Position numbers and translations under genes: made by a program. This document shows positions 1 through 11,330 of a stretch of 64,000 nucleotides of DNA, in pieces (within the stretch, counting starts at the first letter, position 1; each line of letters opens with the position of its first letter). Under the pieces are notes generated by a model. The model saw nothing but the letters and a program-made list of their open reading frames with translations, had not been told where the DNA came from and did no database searches. The stretch comes from Paralvinella palmiformis (lineage: Eukaryota > Annelida > Polychaeta > Terebellida > Alvinellidae): positions 91,001-155,000 of the forward strand of contig JAODUP010000671.1 in the NCBI GenBank assembly GCA_025642065.1. Direction: 5' to 3'.

Positions 1-144
1 ATCATTACAAGTGATAGCCATATATCCTTCCGTGACAGTACAAAACCATATTGCTAATCTTTCTAAAAGTAGTCAAATAAATACTTATCGGATATTCCGA
101 GCTCAAGACAGTGTAAATGAAGCGAGTGTCATCCAAAGATAATA

Positions 145-459
145 GTGAGCTCAGGTGGGCTAGCGGTTAAGAACCCGGCACTTGGTACCAACGGTCGCAG
201 GTTCGAACCCCGCAAGAGGTCGAAACCTTTCCAGAGATTAATTTCACGGCTCACAACATCGTGGGTGACTGACTACGTTAAATGGCTGCCGCCTCCACTG
301 AATTATTTAAAATAAAGGGGGACGGGGGTATTTCGGCTCCATCTTTCCGTACTGCTCCCCTGTGAGTGGTGGGGTAGGAGATTTCTCGACCACTCCAATA
401 TAGAGGCTGTGCTGATTAAGCGACAGTCTGGGGATTCTCCCCAAACAACAAAACCTAAA
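145..459 (+). mobile_element. tRNA-derived SINE, family A, copy 1, with target-site duplication
   Basis: The element begins with a tRNA-like head. It has a pol III A box (TGGGCTAGCGG, 156-166) and B box (GGTTCGAACCC, 200-210) at normal tRNA spacing, followed by a non-tRNA body. A 12-bp direct repeat, CCAAAGATAATA, flanks it at 133-144 and 460-471 and reads as the target-site duplication. From the B box on, the body matches 30382-30700 with only a few differences. Relative to that copy it lacks about 47 bp near 325. The family name is local to this report; I cannot assign a published SINE name. Confidence 0.85.
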
Positions 460-1321
460 CCAAAGATAATAATAACACGAAGTTGAAGATGAAACATCTG
501 TCATATATAGCGACAATCGGACTTCAACTCAGATGTTTGAGGTTCATGACAAACCGCCCTACCAGTTAGCCTATTGTACAACTTCTTTCCTTGTATTAAT
601 CAAATGCAACCAAATATTAAATATTGTTTTTACGATACTCTGTAATTATAACAAGGTATACGCTAATACATTTGGGTTCCTGCTTGTCAACAAAGCCATT
701 TAGTCGTATGAAGCCTCTCAATATATTATTACTGCCAGGCTTTATATTACATTTGTACCTTTGCAATGGTTACATCTACAATGTTATGTCATTAGTATAT
801 TTATTACTTAATCAGACAGATTTAGTTGAGTTATTTTTAATCCTGACGCTGGTTACATCTAGCCAACGACAGACATCCTTTGGTCTAATAAGACATATTA
901 TGTACAGTCGTTGATAAAGTCAGATAATAACTAGAACAGATTATCATTAGGTAAAAATCTAAAAATTATAAATAAAGCTGAAGGGTTATTCATTTTAGTA
1001 AAACATACGAATATATATTATTCATCGAATGAATGGTAATGTTGTATCTAGTAGCCTGGAAATTTAATAATATGGTTGTACATCCTCCTATCAATACCGA
1101 AATAAATATATGTAAATTAAAGATAAATTGTGAATACGAATGACAAACTTTAGACAGTACTTTTAAGCCATCACTATTAATTGATGTTCACATTAGTTGT
1201 ACAACTGACACTTCTCTGGATTATGTGGTAACTGTCGGAGTCATTTCGACACCATCTTGAATGAAGTGAAGAAGATTACTTAATATTTGAGTTTCTCTAC
1301 CTCCTGATTTATCTCGATAAA

Positions 1322-1391
1322 TGCACACACGCACTCACACATACGCACACACACAAGCACGCACACACGCACATACACACACACACGCATG

Positions 1392-1477
<86 letters not shown>

Positions 1478-1487
1478 ATATATATAA
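1322..1487. repeat. (CA)n then (TA)n compound microsatellite
   Basis: CA-rich 1322-1400 passes directly into pure (TA)n at 1401-1474. Confidence 0.97.
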
Positions 1488-2363
1488 ACCCACCTAGGCG
1501 CACCCACGCATGTTTATGGGATTCAGCATCCACGAACCAGGAACCCGTTTTAAAACGTGACTAAACTCTAACTAATGACTATATTTAGCAAGCTTGTTGA
1601 AATATATCCAGATCTTATATCTAGATGGCGTTATTGTCATTATAATACGACAAGACAAAAATAGACAAATCGTGTTGTTTTTCCTTTCTTTTCCTACGGA
1701 GCAGTAATACAGTATTCTAGTAAGAGCAATTCAAGTGTATGGTTCATCACTCAGACTTACCCTATCTCTCAAATGTCATAGACTGGTAAGAGAAAACATT
1801 TCTTTCAAAGAGGTATAAATATGTCAATTATGTAAAAATGTTACCTCCCCGTGTTTCATCCAAAATAACTTGCCATTAGTATGGCAAGAGAAACGAAGAA
1901 AATAACAGTTTCTGAAATTGATGATTAAACCTTCCTAAATGAATCTCGCAATCTAGCGATAGTTGTGTGAATTACGTGTGTAGGGTGAAAAGCAACGGAG
2001 GGCAAAGCCGTGATGATACCTTCAGTCGATAAAACGATAGTCCACCGATGATTGGTAATCAGAACATCCGTAAATTTCTTTTTAGCGATAATACTTGTTC
2101 CTAAGCAAGAGGAGCTCTATTATTTCTAAGATATTAATCTGATGGGTGGGAGAAATAATTTTGAGAACACTGCGTCGCTAACAAACAAATGATAACCGAA
2201 CACTTATAGTTTGCCACGGATTCTCACCCTGGGACTGGTGAGACATTGCACATGTCTCAGCCAGAAAAGTCGCCACTCTGGATTCAGTCCCCTGAAGAAA
2301 CGTCCAGAGTTTGAATTCACGGTTCGAGATTATCTGTGCCTGTGCCTTATTATACACAGCTAA

Positions 2364-2493
2364 AACACACACACACACACAGGCACACACACGCACGCAC
2401 ACACGCGCACACACACACACACATACACACACACACACACACATACATACATACACAGACACATATACACACACAGCACACATACACACACAC

Positions 2494-2580
<87 letters not shown>

Positions 2581-2626
2581 GGACACATACATGCACAGCC
2601 ACAAGCACATACACATACACCCACAC
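2364..2626. repeat. (CA)n / (TA)n compound microsatellite
   Basis: Imperfect (CA)n from 2364, (TA)n at about 2537-2579, then CA-rich to 2626. Confidence 0.97.
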
Positions 2627-3424
2627 TGAGACAGAAAGAAAACAATAAGACAACACTTGTATGTACATGTTTTATAAGGCTGTGTCCATATTAACTCTCA
2701 TCATGCCATTAAGCTAATGAAAGCCTTATCTATATGTTGACATTTCGATCTGAACAACCCACTTTACATCTTCCATTTTTGCCCGTGATTAGACAACAAA
2801 TTAATTTTGATATTATCAGACCACCAACACCACAAATAGAAACTGACACCAGTATCCACTTTGTATCCTCGGGGTTAATTAAAAACATATTAGTTGCATT
2901 ACCAGGATACGTTCACCTTGTTAGATCGCAATTAAATTCGTAATGACTGTATATTAAATAACTTATCGCAATTCACCAATTCTATACTAAAAACAAAATA
3001 GACAAATTATTTATTGACTTCCATTCGATCAAATACATATTCAGTGAAGGTACTGGTATCACAGTGAACCGGAACTTATGAAAAACAATTAGAATTGTAT
3101 TGATGTGAGTGATTTATCTGGATAGAGTGACTCACATCGGCAAAAAGTATCGCGTTGTGGTCTGTGTGAGAGACTTCGAGAGATGAAGTCAGTATACAAT
3201 AACTGGGAATACCATGTTTTAACTCTGTGTCACGTAATTATTAAAATAGTGAGAATAATAATAATAATAATATAAAAATACAAAATTAATAAAACTCGCA
3301 GCAAGTAGAAACATATTTTGTACGGTTCTTAAAACCCATTTATTTAAATTAGCGTTTAAAAAATATTAAACCAGTTTATTATGTATGAAATGTATTTGAT
3401 CTATATGAGCTCAGAATATGGTTT

Positions 3425-3501
3425 AATTGTGTTTTAAATGTTCAGCGTCTTAGAGCAATTTCGGTTGAATAAGGCGCTATATAAAATACTACTACTACTA
3501 C

Positions 3502-3537
<36 letters not shown>
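3425..3537 (+). mobile_element. Possible LINE 3' tail ending in (ACT)n(ATT)n
   Basis: GTCTTAGAGCAATTTCGGTT followed by AAGGCGCTATATAAAAT and a trinucleotide array (3487-3537) has the form of CR1/L2-type 3' ends, where a GCGCTATATAAA-like motif precedes short tandem repeats. The call is by pattern only. Confidence 0.45.
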
Positions 3538-3538
<1 letters not shown>

Positions 3539-3949
3539 AACGTACAGCTTCCATGGTAGTTTACTTACGTATTTTAAGAATGAAAGACTCGATATGAACT
3601 TTAATTATAACTGTATAATTTGTCTCTTCTATGCAATATTATTACGTCTGTAGATAATTTCCATATTTCGGTGAGAAGTCAACATTTCCCTCTAATATAC
3701 ACCAATGATTAGCGATGGATGTTCCTTTCACGTACGATTAAATAAGAAATGTTTCGGGACTAATTCCACCATTAGCTGGTTAGAGTCCGATCTTTCACTA
3801 TAATCGGGATATGGACTGGGTGTCTACCAGTCAGTAAACTAGTCCATAGTATCATTATTGGTTATACTATGTAATATTACAAACTCGATATAATGATATC
3901 GCATTATTGATTTGTACGCAGGTTTAATTAACTTATGACGCTGCAATCT

Positions 3950-4205
3950 GTGATTGACTGACTGACTGACGGACGGACGGACTTACTGACCAACTAACTG
4001 TCTGATTGACTGACTGACTAACTATCGGACTGGCTCACTAAATGACTTAAAACTGACTAATTGACTGACTGACTGACTGACTGACTAACTGACTAACTGA
4101 ATGACCGACCGACCGACCAACAAACTGACGGACTGACCGACCGACTGACTAATTTACTGACTGATTGAATGACTGACTAACTGACTAAATCATTCACTCA
4201 CTAGC
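3950..4205. repeat. Degenerate (GACT)n tetranucleotide tract
   Basis: TGACTGACTGAC runs with GGAC, AACT and GACC variants over about 255 bp. The reading-frame content is meaningless. Confidence 0.93.
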
Positions 4206-5929
4206 TAACAAACAAAATAATTCGTTGACTCATTCATTCGCCCATTTAGATTTATGTAATTCAGAACAATGGTCTATCTGTAAGGAACATCTTACTGAGA
4301 AAACCAAACTGAACAAATTAAACTTAGACTTGTCCATTATTCTGTAAGCTAGTTCTATTGATATACCTACAAAATGTAGCATTTAACGTAAAATCCTGAA
4401 ACAAATATTTTTTTAATATGTCTAACTAGTAATAAATATTACAGTTGCATTAGAAATAAATAACTATTTATATAAAACACCAGGGAAGTATAAATCACCT
4501 GAATGTGAATGAATATAAATCATACAACGATAAAAAATAACCAGTATTTAGAAAGAAAGATTATTATTAAATTAAACTGCGGGAGTACATAATTTACATG
4601 AAAATTACAACTAAAATACTGAATACAATTTCTAAGAAAAGAATCATATTATAAAACATGTCATCGATAATTTACAAATATGTAACATCTTTATTAAATT
4701 GTGTAATATTATTGAGCCAAGCATAGCCATATACTTTCAAAACATTTCCTAATACACAAAATACAGCCTCCAGGGAATATATATGAAATCCTATTATTTT
4801 TAATCCTAGGAAAGAATATGAACTACTGTATGTTATATCAAACTTTAGAAAAATAAATATTTTGTTAATTCTACTATTAAAAAAAACAAACATATTCAAC
4901 CCATCTTAAAACTTCTTAGATATGTTTGTGACAGATCTTTAGAAAATAAATTTCGAGTATTTTAATATTATGCAAAAAGCAGCGCACAATCATAATAACA
5001 CCAGGTCCCCAACTTTTGGCAACTTTGCCCTGAAATCTTGTCGAATTAAAATAAAATTTGTGACAGTTATCGTCAAATCTATAAAACTTAGAATGGCGTT
5101 AAGGATCAAGCCAAACAAATGAGATCTGAAACTTAAAAAAATAGTACCAAAATGTTGGTAATATTACACAGGTAATGTATAAATTATAAACAATACATCA
5201 TGTTAATAATCTTCCCTATACGAATTGCTCGCCAATGTTTATGAAATTATTTGAGTTACATATGAACGACGAAACACGACATAAACAGTTCGTTGTTCAT
5301 AGAATATTTAACAAACCACCCAAGTAGAGATGCAGAATTTCAATACCCCTGCATCAATCTTAATCTGTTTATTCTAGTTTGTTTACTACTCCAATTTGGG
5401 ATACTACAAAACCTAACTCAAATTCTCCAACCCCACCCCTCCCAATCCCCGCGCTCTTTCTCCACTTATCTCAGTTACAATTCGCCCGATTTTAGTCCTT
5501 ATCTCTGACTTCATGAACACCCATAGCCAACCGACGACCCGCACGTTGTTATTTACATGTCACATATCACGATACGCCGATATCAAAATATCGATTTCAT
5601 ATTCTGTAATATTTGGGTATCTTGTACAGCGATAGCACGCTAACTAATACACAGCGCACACAGTTAACCCAATAACCTCCATTTCGTTAACGACCACGAA
5701 TGTCCCAGTCTTCCACCTAGACTGTCATATAAACCATCTAATGGCGTCCAGTATCTCTCTGACCTGCTACATAAATCAGTCGATTCTTATTCGACTTTAG
5801 AATCAATCGCTCACCCGAGAAGTTAACTTCCGGAACATTCATTTCGGATGAGAGCGAGGAAAACGGATGAAAACCGCCTTTGAGTAACAGTGAGGAAGGT
5901 CTACGAGTTCTTCTGGCTTCTTCCTGTCT
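4206..5929. other. AT-rich unique sequence
   Basis: No repeat family, RNA gene or convincing exon is seen. Short open frames here (about 70 residues) lack domains, start context or splice support. Confidence 0.5.
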
Positions 5930-6470
5930 ACACACCACCAGCAAACTCTACCAGAACCACCACCAGCACATCACTAAAAATACCAGCATAACCACCACCA
6001 TCACCAACACCACCATCATCACCTTCATCATCATCACCACTACCTCATCACCAATATAACATCTATCAGAATGTGCACATTAATTCCTCTTTTCGCGTTT
6101 ATCGGCTTCACCACTACCGGTACCACTTTCTCGATATAGACCACCACTACCATTATTACCATCACTACCAATATCATTACTATCACGACCACTACCAATA
6201 GCATTATCACCATCACTATCATCATCACCACTATCACTATCACCAGAAGCACAACTATCACTATCACTACCCCACTACCACTACCATCGCCACTACCAAT
6301 ACCATCAGCACGGTTATAATCATCATCACCAGAACGATCCCAACTACCTTTATTACTATTATCGGCGCCACCACTACAGCTACCACCACTACCATCAACA
6401 CCACTATCACTTCAATCTGAACTACCATCTTCATCAGCTCCTATCATTTCTGTACCTCAAATAACGCTAC
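5930..6470. repeat. Degenerate (ACC)n/(ATC)n trinucleotide region
   Basis: CACCACC, CATCATC and CACTACC runs are interrupted by unique sequence at 6060-6140 and elsewhere. Open frames in it read as low-complexity Val/Ile/Met and are artefacts. Confidence 0.85.
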
Positions 6471-6599
6471 CTCGTTCATAGACTTCACCACTACCACCTT
6501 TGTTACGACTACTTTCACAACAATAACAGCTAGCAATCCCACCAATCACTATATCAGCACCACTACCTAATCTACAATCACCCACCGCTACCACTACCA

Positions 6600-6800
6600 A
6601 CGCAGAACAAACCCATGCGCCGAGTGACTGTCTTGTGACGTCATCGTGGTGTCGTCCGTCACAGACGGAAGTTAATTTACCAAAATATCGTAGTTCTGTC
6701 ACGTGATCCGCCAGATGGAGGTGGTTATTAACCAGTGTCAGAGTGGAATTATGAAAGAATTGACTGACAGGTGCCATCAGGTAGGAAGTGACACGTCATG
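6600..6800. promoter_or_regulatory. Cluster of CRE and E-box-like sites upstream of the gene
   Basis: A perfect palindromic CRE TGACGTCA lies at 6636-6643 and CACGTG at 6700-6705, with a further ACGTCATGA near 6793, in a locally GC-richer stretch about 2.3 kb upstream of exon 1. Short motifs alone are weak evidence. Confidence 0.25.
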
Positions 6801-7279
6801 ATATTTGTGTTTGGAAGAAGGGCGTTCATAGGAAGGGAGGGAAGAGATGAAGAGCAGCAGCAGCAGCAGGACGAACATGGGATGTTACCGACGTCTTTAT
6901 CTCTAGTAGTGATCTATCAACGACGCCATTTGTTGATATCTCCATCTCGCTCAAACAAGGATCCCCAGTCACTAGTTATAAATGGTCAACGTACGAATAG
7001 CATCGCATAGGTCAAGGGTTATTGACCTGTGTGCGAGGTCGGTGACCTAACTGCGAATGTTATTAAAGAAAAGAGGAACAATTTTCCGGCTCCCCCCCCC
7101 CTCCGCGAACCGAGACAGAGACGCACAAACATATGGGCGCGGATCTAGGTTCTTTGGTATTATACAACAAGTCAAAGAATAGATAAAATAATTTTGACTG
7201 ATGTGTGGATTGTAAGCTTCTTGACAATTACATCTTAGCATATTATACGTTTTGCATTAATTATTCTATTTGTTTTAGT

Positions 7280-7389
7280 CTAGTAACAGAGGTGATATTG
7301 GTAGTTGTAATAATAGGAGAAGTTCAAGTAGTGGTAGTAGTAGTAGTAGTTGGTGTTGTTTTAGTTATTATTACTAATATTATTATTAC

Positions 7390-7459
<70 letters not shown>

Positions 7460-7634
7460 GTTGTTGTTGTTGTTACTGTTGTTATTGTTGTTGTAATAGT
7501 AAGAGTAGTAGTTGTAATAGCAAATGTACTAATAGTAGTAGTAGTAAAAGTAGTAGTAGGTGTTATTGTTATTGTTGTTGTAGGAATAGTAAGAATAATA
7601 ATAATGTTAGTAGTAGTAATTGTATTAGTATTAA

Positions 7635-7668
<34 letters not shown>

Positions 7669-7735
7669 TGTAATGATTATATTAGTACAGCAATCCAAGT
7701 ATGAATAATAATAATAATAATAATAATAATATTAC
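7280..7735. repeat. Trinucleotide mosaic (AGT)n/(ATT)n/(GTT)n
   Basis: Pure (ATT)n at about 7375-7450 is flanked by AGT- and GTT-rich runs, with (AAT)n at 7705-7730. Both strands look open only because the triplets lack stops. Confidence 0.95.
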
Positions 7736-7914
7736 CGGTATTAGTGAAGAGGTTCACAATCGATGTTATTTTATAGCTATTTTTCTCCTAAAATAAAGGA
7801 TCAAGTGATTTCCAAAGGTACTAACGCCAAATAAAGCCTGGAACCCCCTTCATGTGTGACCAGATTAGAGGTATGTGGCCAACTACACTAGCAATTCAGC
7901 CAAAATAGCCTCAA

Positions 7915-8034
7915 TAGTTGTATTGGTAGTAGAAGTAGAAGTTATGGCGGTAGTAGCTATAGTAGTAATAGCAAAAGAAGTAGTAATTGTAGTAAATTTA
8001 ATAGTAGTAGTAGTAAATGTAGTAGTAGTAGTAG
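7915..8034. repeat. (AGT)n-rich trinucleotide tract
   Basis: GTAGTAGTAG runs, imperfect, ending at the LINE tail that starts about 8035. Confidence 0.92.
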
Positions 8035-8095
8035 TAGTATATTACATATTATTTGTACAGTGCCTTTGAATGACTCTTGCTAATAAAACATTTGA
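8035..8095 (+). mobile_element. Isolated LINE 3' tail, same family as the 21.3-kb remnant
   Basis: About 52 bp (ATATTAC...TTATTTGTACAGTGCCTTTG...CTCTTGCTAATAA) match 21890-21942 with a handful of differences. (AGT)n tracts lie on both sides. No coding part is present, typical of extreme 5' truncation. Confidence 0.6.
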
Positions 8096-8102
8096 TTAAA
8101 TA

Positions 8103-8172
8103 TACATTATTATTATTAGAAGTAGTAATAGTAGAAGTAGTAGTAGTAGTAGTAGCTGTAATAGTAGTAGTA
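8103..8172. repeat. (ATT)n then (AGT)n tract
   Basis: A short ATTATTATT run passes into GTAGTAGTAG directly after the 8.05-kb LINE tail. Confidence 0.92.
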
Positions 8173-8179
8173 GAACGAA

Positions 8180-9029
8180 TGTAATTCTGAAACAACAGCC
8201 GCTTCTCATCATCATACATACATGCATGTCCTCATATTTTCCTGCGCCCACACTCAAACGACCTAACACGCCAACGCCCGCACATCCATAAGTTATCTCG
8301 CTGTCGGGACGTGTGGCAGCAGGGCAAGCCATCGAGTGCTACCATCTACCAGTCAGCCTACCGCCATCATTAGCTCGGCCTCATATCAGAACCGCGGCAG
8401 CCTGTCCTCTGTGGCTTAGTAGCCAGGATCTAGCAGACCACCGCGCCGCCCCTATAGTCTCTTACAGTGGGAGCAATAGGCAGCATCGGTGATAGCTTCT
8501 ATTCCGGCCACAACCTGGACAATCACAGCTCGAACTGAACACAACTCTGAGCTATAGTAATATCGACGAAGTTCTGCCGCCGAAGGGGCTACGACGGTAT
8601 AGAACTCCGAATCTTACTCTTCCTCATAACTTACTAGTGCTTGGTCGAGATGACTCCCGGTTTTTCCCCCTGGCAGCTCAGTCTCCGGAATTGGATAAAC
8701 CTTTTGTCAAGTGCAGCTAAAGGACGAGCCTTTAGGAATCTTCACAAACATACTTAACTGATCATTCCTCCTAATGAAATCGTCTACATAACAACAGGTG
8801 GAAAAACGTACAATCATCGAGTTGGCGTGATCGTGTTCGTTTATTTGTCGATTTACAGGCACATCAATAATTACATCCTATTTTTGGGGCATGAAATGTT
8901 AGCGTTACTTCTGTTAAATCAGTGATTGGAGACACTTAATGCGAATTATAGTTGATTCGATTTCATAATTCCAATCTATATCGTCTTGTACTTGTGAGAG
9001 TCAGCTGTAGTATATAGATTAAAGGGAAA
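8180..9029 (+). promoter_or_regulatory. Presumed 5' flank / 5' UTR of the receptor gene
   Basis: Sequence between the (AGT)n tract and the start codon is comparatively GC- and CpG-rich at 8190-8700, then becomes ordinary. It contains no long open frame, no clear TATA box at a fixed distance and no recognised repeat. I infer it holds the promoter and/or 5' UTR because it directly precedes exon 1. The transcription start cannot be placed from sequence. Confidence 0.3.
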
Positions 9030-9303
9030 ATGGATCGTTTTAATGTGACTGATCATTTATCGGAACTTTTGTTGGATCCGAACGGGACGTGGATGCCTGA
9101 AGTCAACTTATCGGATACTAATGACTCATCATCGGTTGATGATCTACTGGTGTGTGATGAGAGATCAGGTAACATCTCTAACTGTAACGACCAGCTAGCT
9201 TATGATGGAGAGCTGGAACATTATCAAAGTCCTTTTGATCTCCTCTCGGTACGAGTGACGTTCATTTGCCTTTACAGCATCGTGTTTCTGCTCTGTTTCG
9301 TAG
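9030..9303 (+). CDS. Class A GPCR (trissin receptor-like), exon 1: start codon, N-terminus and first part of TM1
   Basis: This exon encodes residues 1-91 and the first base of codon 92 of a 550-residue seven-helix receptor. The start is an ATG with A at -3 and G at +4, and an in-frame TAG lies 15 bases upstream (9015-9017), so the frame cannot extend further 5' without another exon. Residues 1-70 form an acidic extracellular N-terminus with no obvious signal peptide and five N-glycosylation sequons (N5, N18, N26, N31, N48). A hydrophobic run from about residue 72 begins TM1. The exon ends at a strong donor, GTAAGT at 9304, in phase 1 inside the Gly codon of the conserved Gly-Asn pair of TM1. 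Exon 2 completes that codon in frame. The link over about 45.5 kb is inferred from phase, splice sites and TM1 continuity. An upstream non-coding exon cannot be excluded. Confidence 0.85.
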
Positions 9304-9455
9304 GTAAGTACTGATCGTACCATATCTGGATTTTATGGTTTTATTTAATTTTTATAATATAATATCAGATTAGCGCACTGTGCATTTATTACTAACGCCC
9401 GTGATTGCGTGATTAACGCTGTGCACGTGTGTATTTGTGTATGGTGTTAATTATC

Positions 9456-9469
9456 GGGGGGGGGGGGGG
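9456..9469 (+). repeat. G14 homopolymer
   Basis: Fourteen consecutive G residues lie about 150 bp inside intron 1, capable of G-quadruplex formation in the transcript or DNA. Confidence 0.97.
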
Positions 9470-10706
9470 AGTAGGTGGCTAGTGTGTGGTTATTTATTCC
9501 AAAAACTGTAATTGTGAGTTTAGCATGATACGACTAAAAAAAGACAATACGCGGGCTATGGGGTTTATGATTGCCCTACCCTCTTATTCGTCGTGCGCGA
9601 TAACTAATATATCAGCTGTGATTGGTGGCACTTCACTCCCAGTATGATTTAAAAAAATGCTTATTGGTGGGTGTTTTATGACATGAACTAAGAACGCCAT
9701 ATGCAAATTGATTAAAACACATGTTGTTCGGTCGGTGGTACGAGTATACTGTTGACACCGTCTATAGTTAATGGTGCGTGTTAGTAGTTCGTTGTCGCAA
9801 CTGACTGATTCGTACTATTTTGGATACCCGAAAATTCCCAATCTGCCAAGATGTAGATACATATAGACGAGCTGTGGTTATCCAAACTTCGGTAGGAAGC
9901 TGTAACAACCATTTCAATCAACCTGTTGTTATTTGATTTTCACGTTGCTTTCCTTTACAAGCCAGTCTCCACTGATTAGATATGTGTAGAAATCTAAGCT
10001 TATCTAACGAAGAAAAAAGACCCCCGGATGAACTGCTTCACTCACCATGTACAGTTTCTTAGATTAACGTATCAGTTCGTTTGTGGAAACTCATTACATG
10101 GAAAAGAACAGGAAGGCAGGCAATATTTGAAGCTTATCATGCACCGGGATAAATCCTTTTATTGCTACAACCAGTAAACTTCTGAAATCACGACACATGA
10201 CATAACAAGATACTAATGCACACCTTAGCACTCTTACACGAAAATGAACGTCCAAACTTATTATTTAATTAAATCGCCGTAAATTGGGTATCTTTTGTGA
10301 TATTCTGTTTTTCTACTTAAGTTGATTCAGTGCAGACACAAATTAGGTTCATTATATAGCCAGAATATTTGTTTTCGCCCAATTTATTTTTATGTTCACA
10401 CACAATTAATATTAACAGCATTCATATATCTCCAGTACAACGAAGGAACCGCTGACTAATGCAAGTGTACTTATCGTAAGTCAGTTGTAGACTACGCCAG
10501 CTTATTAAACGGCTTATCTGATAACGCCATTAGCCCATTGTCACTGTTCACCAAATAAACATATACACACCTCCAAGTATATAATTTACGTATAAATATG
10601 GCCAGCGGGTGATGTGTATGTAGGATGCAACAACAAAAATGAATACCTGTGTATTATAAAACGTATTGGCAATTATAACATGAAGGAGTATGGAAACAAT
10701 CATTCG

Positions 10707-10820
10707 TCCCCCCCCTCTCTCCCTCTTTCTCCTCTCTTTCTTTTCCTCTCTCTCTCCCCCCCTCTCTCTCTCTCTCTCTCCCTATCTATATCGCTCTCTC
10801 TCTATCTCTATCTCTATCAA
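10707..10820. repeat. (CT)n polypyrimidine tract
   Basis: Imperfect CTCTCT with CCCC and CTAT interruptions. Confidence 0.95.
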
Positions 10821-10879
10821 GTTGTGAGTACAGAGGGAAGAAAACAAAAGGCAGAAGAGTTTCCAAATCTCTGGAACCT

Positions 10880-11330
10880 GTCATAATGACATTATTTGGC
10901 ATTGTTCCGGAAATCAATGGTTAAGACGATATTAGCGGAGGATCGCCAAGATGATCTTGGCAGAATCTCTGGATCTCGGCCCAGCACACTTCCGCCTTCG
11001 GTGTGGTCCTGTTGTTTTCATCTGACTTCCGGGACAAAGAAGGCGTTACGTATCTAGCCTATCGCCAGTCAGGGCGAACGGCACACCGGAAACGAACCGA
11101 ATCCGTTTAACAAGATACCGGAAGTGCGCTTGCTTCCGATATCTCTTCAACGTGCGCATCAGATGAGGCGGCATCTTCAGCGATATCCAGTGTTATGACG
11201 GCGTTAATATTGGCCATTAAGTCGTGTTTCTAATCAGATGAATTTTGCTTAATCACGCCGATTCTCATGGCCGTTATATCCGGTTACATAACAACGCGTA
11301 ATCAGTTACCGTTTTTTAATTATTTAAGGA
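10880..11330. promoter_or_regulatory. GC-rich island with ETS-like sites in intron 1
   Basis: It stands out against AT-rich intron. It contains a canonical ETS core ACCGGAAGTG (11117-11126), other CCGGAA/TTCCGG cores nearby, and a 17-bp dyad GCCAAGATGATCTTGGC (10945-10961). It could be an enhancer or an alternative promoter. No open frame is supported. Confidence 0.28.

Noticed and set aside
145..215. Functional tRNA gene
   Set aside because: The A and B boxes are good, but the acceptor stem does not close and the body continues as a SINE with target duplications.
624..914. 96-codon open frame as a small gene
   Set aside because: Random-looking hydrophobic AT-rich translation with no start context or homology that I recognise.
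7205..7708. 167-codon Val/Ile-rich open frame
   Set aside because: Low-complexity translation of AGT/ATT/GTT triplets.
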